In this document: positions 1 to 7,639 of the stretch, one piece after another
Position numbering within the stretch: the stretch's first letter is position 1
Layout: each line of letters begins with the position of its first letter
From: Phycisphaeraceae bacterium D3-23
Lineage (GTDB): Bacteria > Planctomycetota > Phycisphaerae > Phycisphaerales > Phycisphaeraceae
DNA length: 64,000 nt
Direction: 5' to 3'
Assembly: GCA_039555135.1 (NCBI GenBank)
Contig: CP114179.1
Coordinates: 1,736,001 to 1,800,000, forward strand
Program-made: the position numbers and the translations under genes
Notes under the pieces: generated by a model
Seen by the model: the letters and a program-made list of their open reading frames with translations, nothing else
Database searches by the model: none
Told to the model about the DNA's origin: nothing

Positions 1-251
1 ACACACGACACCCCCGCCCCGCTGATCTCGGCGACCTTTGCCCGCGCGACGTGGCCTTGGCCGTCGAGGAGTTGGACCGGATCGCCCGCCTCCAGCCGAA
101 GCACGCGCTGCGCGTGGCGTGACTGGTCCCGGTCCAGCGCGACGACTCGCCCGGCCGAGCCATCCGCCGAGTCCGATAGGGACGCGCCTCCTAGAGCGCT
201 AAGGCCCGTCACAAAGAAACGAGGTGCCGAGTCGGCCGGACAGTCGCCCAA
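1..251 (-). CDS. rsmE: 16S rRNA m3U1498 methyltransferase RsmE, N-terminal part (runs off the window)
   Basis: Reading the minus strand gives RFFVTGLSALGG followed by GRVVALDRDQSRHAQRVLRL and EAGDPVQLLDGQGHVARAKV. This is the N-terminal PUA-like part of RsmE: the family signature is a His in a 'HxxxVLRLxxGDxxxLFDG' stretch, here H-A-Q-R-V-L-R-L then G-D and L-L-D-G. RsmE methylates N3 of U1498 in 16S rRNA with SAM. The SAM-binding SPOUT domain lies outside the window. No ATG exists in this frame before an in-frame stop near 310, so the TTG at 249-251 is the most likely start; the exact start is uncertain. It is divergent from the next gene. Confidence 0.72.
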   Translation of the reverse strand, partial: MGDCPADSAPRFFVTGLSALGGASLSDSADGSAGRVVALDRDQSRHAQRVLRLEAGDPVQLLDGQGHVARAKVAEISGAGVSC

Positions 252-397
252 GGGTTCCGGAGTCGGTGGGTTTGCAGCGATAGGCGGGGCTCCACAGGTC
301 GGTCACTGGCCGGGCCGGGCTTGAGTGACGCCCGGCACATGACGATAAAGCCGGATGTACGGGGTGGGCAAATCGAGCCCGCCCCCGCCCGCTGGCT

Positions 398-1759
398 ATG
401 GCTACAAACGCCCCACCACAGACGCCCCCCGAACTCGTCGGCGAAGACGCCTTCGCGGCCGTCGCGCGCAAACTCGACGCGCTGCTGGATGCCCGCGAGG
501 CCCGCGCCCATGCCCATGCCCATGCCCATGCCCAGTCCGACGCGAACGAATACGTTGAGGAGCTTGACGACGAAGGCGCGACTGCCGAATCGGCCGACCC
601 ACCTGTGGATCCTGTCTCGCCGTCGCAGCTTATCGATCCACTGACCCCGCTGGACTCCGGCCGCAACACGTCTGACACCAACGCCGCGGCCGAGATCATG
701 TCCATGCTCGAAGGCCCGCAGCACGACGCACCGGCAGGCGAGGCCGCAACCCTCGACGCCGCCACGCCGGAAGCAGAAGCGAAGCCCTTGCCCGACACAC
801 TGGATGCGCTGCTCGCCGACGACCAAGCCGACGCGCAGGTCGAAACCCCGGCCGCAGCCGAAGCGGGAGCGGGCGAGGTCACGCACGCCGATCAAGCATC
901 GGCCGTCGCCGAGATTGACGCGCTGCTTTCACAGCCACCGGCACCCGTCGATGAAGCGGCGTCGGCCGGCGCGGCGCCCCAGGGTGCGTCCGTGGCCACG
1001 GGGATGGACATCCCCAACAACCCCAGCTCCGCCGATTTGGATGCGGAGCTCGAAGCGTTGCTGGCCGAGTCGCCGATCGACGCCGAGGTGTTGAACGCCG
1101 CCGAAGACATGGCCAAGCGCGACGCCGAGGAGGCCGAACGGAATCAGGAGGCGCTGCGCCAGCGCGCCGAGGAAGCGGCAAACGCCATGGCCCTGGCCGC
1201 GCGCGGTGAGCCCGACGAACAAGCCGACGAAGATATCACCGCCGAGATCAACGGGCTCCTCGCCGCCGAGGAAGAAGCCGCCGCAGAAGAAGCCGCCTCC
1301 GATACCGGCGACGACGCCCCGGCTCAGGACCCGACGATCGATCAGATCGACCAGATGCTCGCCGAGGGTACTGACGACGAAGACGACGCGATCGACGGCG
1401 CGTTCTACTCGGCCCAGGATGTCGCCACCGACAACCTGGTCGGCCCGGGCGAGACCCTGCCCGACGACGCGACGCTCCCGGGGACTTTTGATACGACCGA
1501 CGCCTCCGCCGACGACAAGGCCGACGAAGAAACACAAGCGGAGGCCGAGCCGGACAAGCTCTCCCTGCGTGACAAGCTGACCCGCTACGGCAAGCCCGCG
1601 CTGCGGATCGCCGGGAAGCTCGCGCTCCAGGGCTGCTGGCTGCTCAACTGGCCCGCCCGCAAGTTCCTCACGACGCAGTGGCGCGCCACACTCGGCTACG
1701 TCGCGCTGCTCCAGGCCGTCGGCGCACTCGCCGTCTGGCTCTATCTCGTTGTGCTGTAA
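398..1759 (+). CDS. Acidic, Ala/Asp/Glu-rich protein with C-terminal membrane anchor, unknown function
   Basis: 453 aa, very acidic, no recognised enzymatic domain. Residues 1-390 are low-complexity Ala/Asp/Glu sequence in which a short amphipathic word of the type I-[DN]-x-[LM]-L recurs (EIDALLSQ, EIDQ-like, AEINGLLAAE, DQIDQMLAEG, LDAELEALLAE, DALLADDQ). A basic stretch follows and the last ~20 residues form one hydrophobic helix (LGYVALLQAVGALAVWLYLVVL-like), so the protein probably has a cytoplasmic acidic arm tethered by a C-terminal anchor. A (GCCCAT)4 hexamer tract at 506-529 encodes an HAHAHAHA stretch near residue 40. The start ATG at 398 is the first in frame. Divergent from rsmE. 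Function not recognised. Confidence 0.7.
   Translation: MATNAPPQTPPELVGEDAFAAVARKLDALLDAREARAHAHAHAHAQSDANEYVEELDDEGATAESADPPVDPVSPSQLIDPLTPLDSGRNTSDTNAAAEIMSMLEGPQHDAPAGEAATLDAATPEAEAKPLPDTLDALLADDQADAQVETPAAAEAGAGEVTHADQASAVAEIDALLSQPPAPVDEAASAGAAPQGASVATGMDIPNNPSSADLDAELEALLAESPIDAEVLNAAEDMAKRDAEEAERNQEALRQRAEEAANAMALAARGEPDEQADEDITAEINGLLAAEEEAAAEEAASDTGDDAPAQDPTIDQIDQMLAEGTDDEDDAIDGAFYSAQDVATDNLVGPGETLPDDATLPGTFDTTDASADDKADEETQAEAEPDKLSLRDKLTRYGKPALRIAGKLALQGCWLLNWPARKFLTTQWRATLGYVALLQAVGALAVWLYLVVL
506..529 (+). repeat. (GCCCAT)4 hexanucleotide tandem repeat inside a coding region
   Basis: Four perfect copies of GCCCAT, followed by GCCCAG. They encode alternating Ala-His. Changes in copy number would stay in frame. 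Confidence 0.85.
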
Positions 1760-1766
1760 GGCAGAT

Positions 1767-1854
1767 TGAATAGTGAACAGTCAACAATGAACAGGCCGGG
1801 GCTCGGGCCGCTCGATCGCTCGGCCTGTGGACTATTCACTATTCACTGTTCACT
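1767..1854. repeat. Inverted repeat element, family I (GAATAGTGAACAG type)
   Basis: The left side begins GAATAGTGAACAGTCAACA and the right side is its imperfect reverse complement ending ATTCACTGTTCAC; an inner AGGCCG/CGGCCT pair is also present. It fills the gap between two convergent genes (the acidic protein and ruvX), where a bidirectional terminator or repeat element would be expected. Confidence 0.65.
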
Positions 1855-2287
1855 TTTGATCCGGTTCACTGACCTCGACCGGCCCCAATTCAAAGAACAC
1901 CCGCAGGATCGCCGCGGCCGCGAGCGCGTCCCGCCGCGCCTTCTTCTGCTTGTGCGTCAGCCCCGACCCCGCCATCTGTTCGTCCGCGATCTGGCTCGTC
2001 TGCCGCTCGTCCGCAAAGTGCGTCGGCACGCCCGACGCCGACGCGAGTTGACGCCCCACCGCCACCGCCTTCAGCGCCGCCGGCCCAAGCGACCCGTCCA
2101 TGTTCAAAGGCAGCCCAACCACGACGCCATCGGGCCCCTCGCTCTCAATCAACGCCAACAACTGCCGCAGCCGATCGGACTCGCCCCCCGTCCGCACCAC
2201 ATCGTGCGGCGACGCGATCCCCGTCACGTCGTCGCCGATGGCCACGCCCGTCCGCTTGTCGCCGAGATCGATGGAGAGGTATCGCAT
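1850..2287 (-). CDS. ruvX: Putative pre-16S rRNA nuclease / Holliday junction resolvase-like RuvX (YqgF)
   Basis: 145 aa, normal length for YqgF/RuvX. All family motifs are present in order: SIDLGDKRTGVAIG at the N-terminus, VVGLPLNMDGS in the middle, FADERQTSQIA, and RRDALAAAAILRVF at the end; the conserved acidic residues (the D in DLGDKR, the E of DER, the D of RRDALAA) are intact. The family has an RNase H-like fold and acts in maturation of the 16S rRNA 5' end. The start is MRYLSIDLG at 2287; an open frame extends upstream to 2575 but lacks homology and lies over the neighbouring gene, so it is not included. Convergent with the acidic protein gene. Confidence 0.92.
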   Translation of the reverse strand: MRYLSIDLGDKRTGVAIGDDVTGIASPHDVVRTGGESDRLRQLLALIESEGPDGVVVGLPLNMDGSLGPAALKAVAVGRQLASASGVPTHFADERQTSQIADEQMAGSGLTHKQKKARRDALAAAAILRVFFELGPVEVSEPDQK

Positions 2288-2339
2288 GAGAAACATTGTC
2301 CAAAAACCAAGCCAGACTGTCATTGGAAAACAACACAGG

Positions 2340-2816
2340 TTACGGTGAACGATCAAGCTGATCCAAAATGTCACGATACTGCTTTGTCGGGAATGGGTGC
2401 TCGCCCCAGAGCTTCTGATACTCCTCGGGCCCATACCTTTCATAGATCTCATGCAGTACATTTGCGACTTGATGCTTGTATCTACGAACCGCGACATGCC
2501 CTGTAGCGAGAACGCGGTGCTGATTCGACTCCTTGAAACCCCAACTTTCCCAATCGTCGTACCACCGCAACTCATACCGAAGACCGTCTTGGAAGTCGGA
2601 CTTCAACAACAACTGATGCTCGCCCGGCTCATCCATGAAGATAACGCGAGCCTCATTAGCGCCCCGTTCAACTAGCAAAACAGAAGTCGCCAGATCAAGC
2701 AATGAGTCGTGTAGATACGACACCGTCATCTCAACGGGCTGGCCGTGATCAAGCCGCGCCGTCGCCCAGCCGGCACGATGCAAGGAGTACGAAAGAAAAA
2801 ATCTTGGCTTAGACAC
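2340..2816 (-). CDS. Hypothetical protein of lower GC content
   Basis: 158 aa from a GTG start at 2816. No family recognised. The protein looks like a normal folded cytosolic protein, with a beta-rich first half (FFLSYSLHRAG, ARVIFMDEPGEHQLLL, YELRWYDDWESWGF) and a helical C-terminal half (HQVANVLHEIYERYGPEEYQ). Base composition is visibly more AT-rich than its neighbours and codon third positions are not dominated by G/C, which suggests recent acquisition. It lies between ruvX and manC on the same strand. It could be a small accessory or immunity-like protein, but nothing in the sequence proves that. Confidence 0.7.
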   Translation of the reverse strand: MSKPRFFLSYSLHRAGWATARLDHGQPVEMTVSYLHDSLLDLATSVLLVERGANEARVIFMDEPGEHQLLLKSDFQDGLRYELRWYDDWESWGFKESNQHRVLATGHVAVRRYKHQVANVLHEIYERYGPEEYQKLWGEHPFPTKQYRDILDQLDRSP

Positions 2817-2850
2817 CGATCATCCCAACGTCATTCGACGAGTTCCGTAT

Positions 2851-4017
2851 CTAAAGAAACCGCTCCCCAATCCGCTTCCCAACCTCCCCATGCAACGCCT
2901 TGATCTTCTCCGCGTCTTCCTTGCGGCAGACGAGGGTGGCGTTTTTGGTTTTGACCACGATCAGCCCTTCGACGCCGATGGCCGTGATGAGGTGGTCGGG
3001 GTCGTCGGAGACGATCAGATTGTCGCGGGAGTCTTGCAGCACTGCATGACAGCCCGAGACGCGGTTGCCGTCGGCGTCGGGGGCGACCGTCTCGCCGAAG
3101 CTGGGCCAGCTCCCGATGTCGAGCCACTTCAGCGGCATCGGCACGGCCACGACATCGACGCGGTCGTCCTTGCTCGCGGGCTCCATCACGGCGTAGTCCA
3201 CGCTGATCTTTTCGAGCGCGCCGAACGTGTCGGGCAGCTCGGCCTTGCACGCCGGGGTGCCCCAGGTCGCGCCCAGGCGGTCGAGGGCGTCGTAGTTCTC
3301 CGGCGTGTAGCGTTGGATAGTGTCCATCACGTTCGCCGCCTTCCACACGAACATCCCGCTGTTCCAGAGGTATTTCGCCGGGCCCGCGTCGAAGTACTGC
3401 TGGGCGATGTCCGGCTTGGGTTTTTCTTTGAACTGGTCGACGATCGCGGCGGTGGGACAGGCATCCTGCCTGTCATGGCTACTCTCCACAGGCAGGATGC
3501 CTGTGCCACCTTCAACAGCGTCGCCCAACTGCAGGTAGCCGTAGCCCGTCGCGGCGTGGGTCGGCGTGATGCCGAACGTCACCAGCGTCGGCTTGTCGCG
3601 CTCGGCCAGCTCGAACCCCTGCGCGACAATCCGGCGAAGCTCATCGACCGGCTCGATCAAATGGTCGGCGGTGAACACCGCGACGGTCGCTTCGGGATCG
3701 CGGTGCTTCAAGACGCTGCACGCGAGGCCGACGGCGTTGAGCGTGTCGCGCCCCATCGGCTCGCCGATGAAGCGGTCTTCGTTCAGCCCCGGCAGGTTGT
3801 CGAGCATCGCGCGGCGGGTGGATTCACCGGCACAGACGTAGATGCGTTCGTTGGGCACGAGCCCGTCGAGCCGGTCCATCGCGATGCGCAAGAGCGAGCG
3901 TGGCGGCCCGCCGTCGTCGCCGGTGATGAGCGGGATGAGCTGCTTGGGCAGGGCCTTCGTGGACATCGGCCAGAGCCGGGTGCCTGAGCCGCCGGCGATG
4001 ATGAGGGCGTAACGCAT
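2851..4017 (-). CDS. manC: Mannose-1-phosphate guanylyltransferase with an in-frame repeat-derived insertion
   Basis: 388 aa. Makes GDP-mannose from mannose-1-phosphate and GTP. The nucleotidyltransferase signature AGGSGTRLWPMST is at residues 8-20 and the PKQ motif at 24-26; the ATGYGYLQLG and FKEKP motifs flank residues 157-200. Residues 170-189 are an insertion, GGTGILPV through RQDACPT, encoded by a 60-bp inverted repeat (3451-3510); it sits in a loop just before the FKEKP motif. The C-terminal part has PLKWLDIGSW, typical of the type I GMP family without the isomerase domain. The product would feed gmd and fcl further along the window (54.3-56.3 kb). Confidence 0.93.
   Translation of the reverse strand: MRYALIIAGGSGTRLWPMSTKALPKQLIPLITGDDGGPPRSLLRIAMDRLDGLVPNERIYVCAGESTRRAMLDNLPGLNEDRFIGEPMGRDTLNAVGLACSVLKHRDPEATVAVFTADHLIEPVDELRRIVAQGFELAERDKPTLVTFGITPTHAATGYGYLQLGDAVEGGTGILPVESSHDRQDACPTAAIVDQFKEKPKPDIAQQYFDAGPAKYLWNSGMFVWKAANVMDTIQRYTPENYDALDRLGATWGTPACKAELPDTFGALEKISVDYAVMEPASKDDRVDVVAVPMPLKWLDIGSWPSFGETVAPDADGNRVSGCHAVLQDSRDNLIVSDDPDHLITAIGVEGLIVVKTKNATLVCRKEDAEKIKALHGEVGKRIGERFL
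3451..3510. repeat. 60-bp inverted-repeat element (TGILPV/RQDACPT family) inside manC
   Basis: Two 23-nt arms, 3451-3473 and 3488-3510, are reverse complements with one mismatch; the core of the arm is ACAGGCATCCTGCCTGT. Element length is 60 nt, exactly 20 codons, and on the manC strand it reads without stops as GGTGILPV....RQDACPT. Repeat-derived peptides of this TGILPV/RQDACPT kind are familiar from planctomycete and related genomes (from memory). Confidence 0.88.
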
Positions 4018-4020
4018 GGG

Positions 4021-4123
4021 AAGGGTCTAGGGTCTAAGGGCTAGGGTCTAGGGGCAAGACAAACCAGACACAGCGTCCTCGTGATTCTGCCCTGGGCCCT
4101 AGACCTTAGACCTTAGACCCTTG
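4021..4123. repeat. Inverted repeat element, family H (GGGTCTAGGGTCTAAGGG type)
   Basis: The left arm contains GGGTCTAGGGTCTAAGGGCT; the right arm is its near reverse complement (GCCCTAGACCTTAGACC and so on), separated by about 40 nt. It fills the divergent gap between manC and the ferritin-like gene, so it overlaps both promoter regions. Confidence 0.75.
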
Positions 4124-4190
4124 CCCGTGCAAACCCGCCGCCTAAGATTGTGTCCCACGGAATCGAAACCTACCCAAGGAGACCCCCGCC

Positions 4191-4652
4191 ATGAACGACG
4201 ACCAGCGCACCACGATCCTCGGCCTGCTCCAGACCGCCTACAACATGGAACTGGAGACTGTCTGCAACTACCTGGGCCAGTCGGTCAACCTCGACGGCTT
4301 CCGGGCCAAGCACATCAAGGACGCCTTGGCCGGGGACATCCAGGAGGAGTTGGGACACGCGACCCTGCTGGCCAAGCGGATCAAGGTGCTTGAAGGGACC
4401 GTGCCGGGCAGCCAGTCGCTGAAGATGACGCAGGACGCGATGCAGCCCAATGGCGATGCGTTGGATGTCGTGGCGGTGATCCAGGGGGTGATCGCGGCCG
4501 AGGAAGGCGCTATCGCGCACTACCAGAAGATCATCGAGGCGACGGGCGATCTCGACCCCGTGACCGAGGACTTGGCCATCACGATCAAGGGGGACGAGGA
4601 AGAGCACCGCCGGCTGTTCAAGGGGTTCCTGGCGGAGACGCAGGCGGGGTAG
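4191..4652 (+). CDS. Ferritin-like di-iron domain protein (bacterioferritin/Dps-like fold)
   Basis: 153 aa, predicted four-helix bundle. Iron-ligand-type residues are present: Glu20/22 in helix A (NMELETVCNYL), the EExxH of helix B (QEELGHATLL, residues 51-60), Glu104-105 in helix C (AAEEGAIAHY) and ExxH in helix D (DEEEHRRLF, near 136-139). Two ExxH-type motifs plus a Glu in each pair of helices is the di-iron pattern of the ferritin-like superfamily. Likely role: iron storage or oxidative-stress protection in the cytoplasm; the exact subfamily is not certain. A good Shine-Dalgarno (AAGGAG) precedes the ATG. Confidence 0.85.
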   Translation: MNDDQRTTILGLLQTAYNMELETVCNYLGQSVNLDGFRAKHIKDALAGDIQEELGHATLLAKRIKVLEGTVPGSQSLKMTQDAMQPNGDALDVVAVIQGVIAAEEGAIAHYQKIIEATGDLDPVTEDLAITIKGDEEEHRRLFKGFLAETQAG

Positions 4653-4741
4653 CGTCGTGGGTCCTGTGCGTGTGTACCCGACGCTTCGCGGACTCAGCGT
4701 CGGCGTGGGTGTACGGGTGAATGCCCCTACACTCTCGTCCC

Positions 4742-6121
4742 ATGACCGCGATCCACCGGCAGTTTGTGTTGAGCTTCACGGTCATGGGCGCGGTCTTGGC
4801 GTACTTGCCCGTGTTCCTGCGCAGCCGATTGGCGGACAACACGCAGGTCGGGCTGGTGCTGGGGACGACGGGGCTCGCGATCATCTTGACGCCGATCGTG
4901 ATGACGGCGTTGGCGGATACGCGGTTCCAGAGCCGGACGCTGATCGCGTGGTGCTTCGGGCTCAGTGCCGGGGCGTGCGGGCTCTTGCTGCTGGGCCACA
5001 CGCTGGCGTCGCTGCTGGTGATCCACCTGCTGTTTTGTTTCGCGTTCTGGCCTCTGGCGGTGATGCAGGACGGGCTGCTATTCGCGATGAATCGGCAGCG
5101 CGAACGCGACGGCGGCGCGGCCCTGCCCTACCACCACGTGCGTGTGTTCGGGACGGTCGGGTTCATCCTGCCGCTCGTGTTTTTGTACTTCCTGCTTGAT
5201 GCGGGGTACCTCGTGGACATCGTGCTCGTTGTCGGCGCGGCGCTCGCGGTGCTCGGGCTGGTCAACGCGCTGACCCTGCCGCATATCCCGCTGGCGGAGA
5301 CGCGCCGGCGCAAGGATAATCGGCGGTCTACGGACGCCGGTCCGCCTCCCCTCCCTCTCAGGGAGGGGCCGGGGGAGGGTCGGCGGTTCGACCCGAATCA
5401 GACGCAAGACCAAAGCCAAGGCAGACCCTCCCCCCAGCCCCCTCCCTCCGGGCAGGGAGGGGGAGCCGGAAGCGCCGGCCGCGCGATCGACGAGACACCC
5501 CTCCCCCACCCGACGCGAGCCGCAGCGGGCGTCCTGTTCCGTGGCCCCGCGCTCGTATTCTGCCTGGCCATGTTTCTCGCCCACCTCGCCAACGCCGCCT
5601 ACTACAGCTACTACCCGATCTACCTCGAAGACACCGTCGGCTTCGACGAGAAATGGATCGGGCCCATCAGCATGATCGGCGTCGTCATCGAGCTGCCCAT
5701 GATGCTCGGCGTCGGCTGGCTGACCCGCAAGCTCGGGCTCAAGGGCCTGCTCCTGCTCGGGCTCGCGCTCATGGCCCTCCGGCTTGTGCTGCTCGGGATC
5801 ATGCCCACGCCCAGCGTCGCGGTCGGCACGCAGCTCCTGCACGGCATGACCGTCATCGCCATGTACGTCATCGCCCCGATCTATCTCAACCAGCTCGTCG
5901 ACCAGACCGGCGGGGGCGACCGGTTCCGAAACTCCATGCAAGGGCTCTTCGCGATGGCGGTGTTCGGCCCGGCCCGAATCCTCGGCCCCATCGCCGCCGG
6001 GGCCGTCGCGGACGTGTCGATGGTCGGGATGTTCTACGTCAGCGCGGGGCTGACGGCGGTGGCGCTGTTGATGTTGATGGCGGGGTTTCGGATCAACCGG
6101 GAGAACGGACTGGTTGCTTAA
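4742..6121 (+). CDS. Major facilitator superfamily transporter (HcaT/MFS_1-like) with repeat-derived cytoplasmic loop
   Basis: 459 aa from the second ATG, which begins the first membrane helix (FVLSFTVMGAVLAYLPVFL). About 12 hydrophobic segments in two halves, with the MFS_1-like/nucleoside-H+-symporter arrangement. The central cytoplasmic loop (about residues 195-245) is a Pro/Arg/Gly-rich, unstructured stretch encoded by an inverted-repeat element (5344-5466; PPLPLREGPGEGR near its start, SPQPPPSGQGG near its end), so this loop was probably enlarged by repeat insertion without breaking the frame. Substrate unknown. An upstream ATG at 4721 is possible but adds only seven non-hydrophobic residues. 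The stop codon lies inside a 26-bp palindrome. Confidence 0.85.
   Translation: MTAIHRQFVLSFTVMGAVLAYLPVFLRSRLADNTQVGLVLGTTGLAIILTPIVMTALADTRFQSRTLIAWCFGLSAGACGLLLLGHTLASLLVIHLLFCFAFWPLAVMQDGLLFAMNRQRERDGGAALPYHHVRVFGTVGFILPLVFLYFLLDAGYLVDIVLVVGAALAVLGLVNALTLPHIPLAETRRRKDNRRSTDAGPPPLPLREGPGEGRRFDPNQTQDQSQGRPSPQPPPSGQGGGAGSAGRAIDETPLPHPTRAAAGVLFRGPALVFCLAMFLAHLANAAYYSYYPIYLEDTVGFDEKWIGPISMIGVVIELPMMLGVGWLTRKLGLKGLLLLGLALMALRLVLLGIMPTPSVAVGTQLLHGMTVIAMYVIAPIYLNQLVDQTGGGDRFRNSMQGLFAMAVFGPARILGPIAAGAVADVSMVGMFYVSAGLTAVALLMLMAGFRINRENGLVA
5344..5466. repeat. Inverted-repeat element (LPLREGPGEGR family) inside the MFS gene
   Basis: The left arm (TCCCTCTCAGGGAGGGGCC then GGGGGAGGGTC) and the right arm (GACCCTCCCCCCAGCCCCC then TCCCTCC and GCAGGGA) are imperfect reverse complements, separated by about 45 nt. 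It is read in frame through the MFS gene as the central loop. Confidence 0.75.
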
Positions 6122-6132
6122 GCAACCAGTCC
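6107..6132. terminator. 26-bp perfect palindrome spanning the stop codon of the MFS gene
   Basis: GGACTGGTTGCTT and AAGCAACCAGTCC form a perfect 13-bp inverted repeat with no loop; the TAA stop (6119-6121) is at its centre. It lies between two convergent genes and could act as a bidirectional terminator or be a repeat unit; there is no long T tract. Confidence 0.5.
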
Positions 6133-6158
6133 AGCCGCGCGTTTCAATTGATAACCAA

Positions 6159-7639
6159 TCACTCCGCCTCGATGCGCCACGCCAGGGCGTACTCCCACGG
6201 GTCATCTTCGCGGTCGTTACTGCGGGTGATGCGCACGGTGTACGTCCCGGCCGGGAGGGCTTCGAGGTAGACCATCTCGACGTTATCGACGGCGCTTCGA
6301 CTGATCTGCACTTGCTCCTCTTCGCCGGCGTCATTGACACGCACGAGCTCGAGGTCGAGGTCGGCAAGCTTCGTGGTGTTGTTCCAGACCTCGCGGGTCT
6401 CGCCCGTGGCGTTGTTGCGCACGGTGACCGCCCCGCCGACGATGTGCCGGTGCCAGACCAGCGCGAAGCAGGCCTCGCCCTGGTCGGCGGTGATGTTGAA
6501 CGTGTAGTCGTGTGCGCCTTCGCGCTCGATGTCGGTGAACGCCCAGCCATAGCGCTTGGTCGTGTCGCCGGGCTCGGTGTGTCCACCGTCCATCATCAGC
6601 AGCGCGGTCGATATCGACGATGCCCGCGCCCCAGCGCGGGTCGAGGGGCTCATCCACGTTGGGCGCCCAGCCCAGCGGCTTGAACGCGCCGCCCATGAGC
6701 AGGGCCTTGACGACCTCGCTGCGCTGCGCGTTGGCGTTGGGCGATGCGGGGTCGCGCTCGGCGATCTCGTCGCCGCGCTGGAGGAGCATCGCGACGCAGC
6801 CGGTGACGACTGCGGTGGACCAGCTCGTGAGCGCCCCGGGGCGCGACGATTTCGGGCTTGATCCGGCCCGTGATCTCGATGCGGGTCGTGCCGCGGGAGT
6901 GGTCGCCCGAGATGACGCCGACACTGATCGTGTTGTAGGCGCTGGCGAGCAGATGCGGGACCGGGCTGTTGCCGTTGTTCGTCCCAACGCAGCACAGGAT
7001 GTCTTTCTCGTCGGCCAGCCAATCGACCCGGCGGATCACCTGCGGCGCGAAGTCGGCCTCCTCGGCGATCCAGGAGTGGTTGAACACCCGGGCCTCGTTC
7101 CAGTCGTCGGGCGGCTCGGTCGTGCCCGTGCGGAGGTAGCCCTCGCCCATCCAGTGGCTGACCGAGAAGCAGTGGACCCGGCCCACCCCCGGCGCGGGGG
7201 CCTGGGGGCCAAAGGCGTTGCGGGCGGCGCCCGAGGCGTGGCCCGAGTTGCCCGTGCTGCCGGACTGGAGGATGAAGTTGACACCGCGCAGCCGCTGGTC
7301 CCGGCTGTTGGGGGCGTAGGCCTCGCCGGCCTCGACCATCCCGGCCGCGACCCCCCGGCCCGTAGGCATATCGCGTCCCAAGCGCTCGTGGGCCTGGTCC
7401 CAGCCGATCGTCTCGCGGACGTTGTCCCCGCCACGAAGCTCCGGGCCCACCGGCCGGACCGCCGGCGTCAGGCCGTCATCAACCGCAGCGGCGTCCTGGT
7501 CCTGGGTCGCATCCTGCGCGGCCGCGGGGTCGGGCTGCGCGCTGAACCACGCCGCGGTGCCGATGACACCGGCCGACAACGCCATCCATAAGACCAGTAC
7601 GGGCCATCGCTGCATAGTCCGCCTATCGGGCAGGTTCAT
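6159..7639 (-). pseudogene. Subtilisin-like (S8) serine protease, secreted, interrupted by two frameshifts
   Basis: Three overlapping minus-strand frames together make one S8 protease. The N-terminus has a signal-type helix (QRWPVLVLWMALSAGVIG). The His region is SGHASGAARNAFG, the oxyanion Asn region VGTNNGNS, and the Ser motif TSWSTAVVTG. The usual catalytic-Asp strand reads GVAAGMVEAGE, so the Asp seems replaced by Glu. The frame shifts at about 6835-6844 in a CCCCGGGG run (KPEIVAP in one frame, GALTSWSTA in the next) and again at about 6600-6612 (GAGIVDIDRA into LLMMDGGHTEPGD). Each shift fits one extra base. The C-terminal domain (YTFNITADQGE...) is intact. Either a decaying gene or two assembly errors. 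Start chosen at the ATG at 7639; 7615 is also possible. Confidence 0.75.

Noticed and set aside
199-895. Long minus-strand open frames opposite the acidic protein gene
   Set aside because: They are the antisense of a low-complexity, high-GC coding region and have Ser/Ala or Arg/Gly-rich translations without any domain. The real minus-strand signal here is only the rsmE start, ending at 251.
2288-2575. N-terminal extension of ruvX
   Set aside because: The frame stays open for 96 more codons, but they lack homology, overlap the hypothetical gene's strand region, and the RuvX motif begins exactly at MRYLSIDLG (2287).
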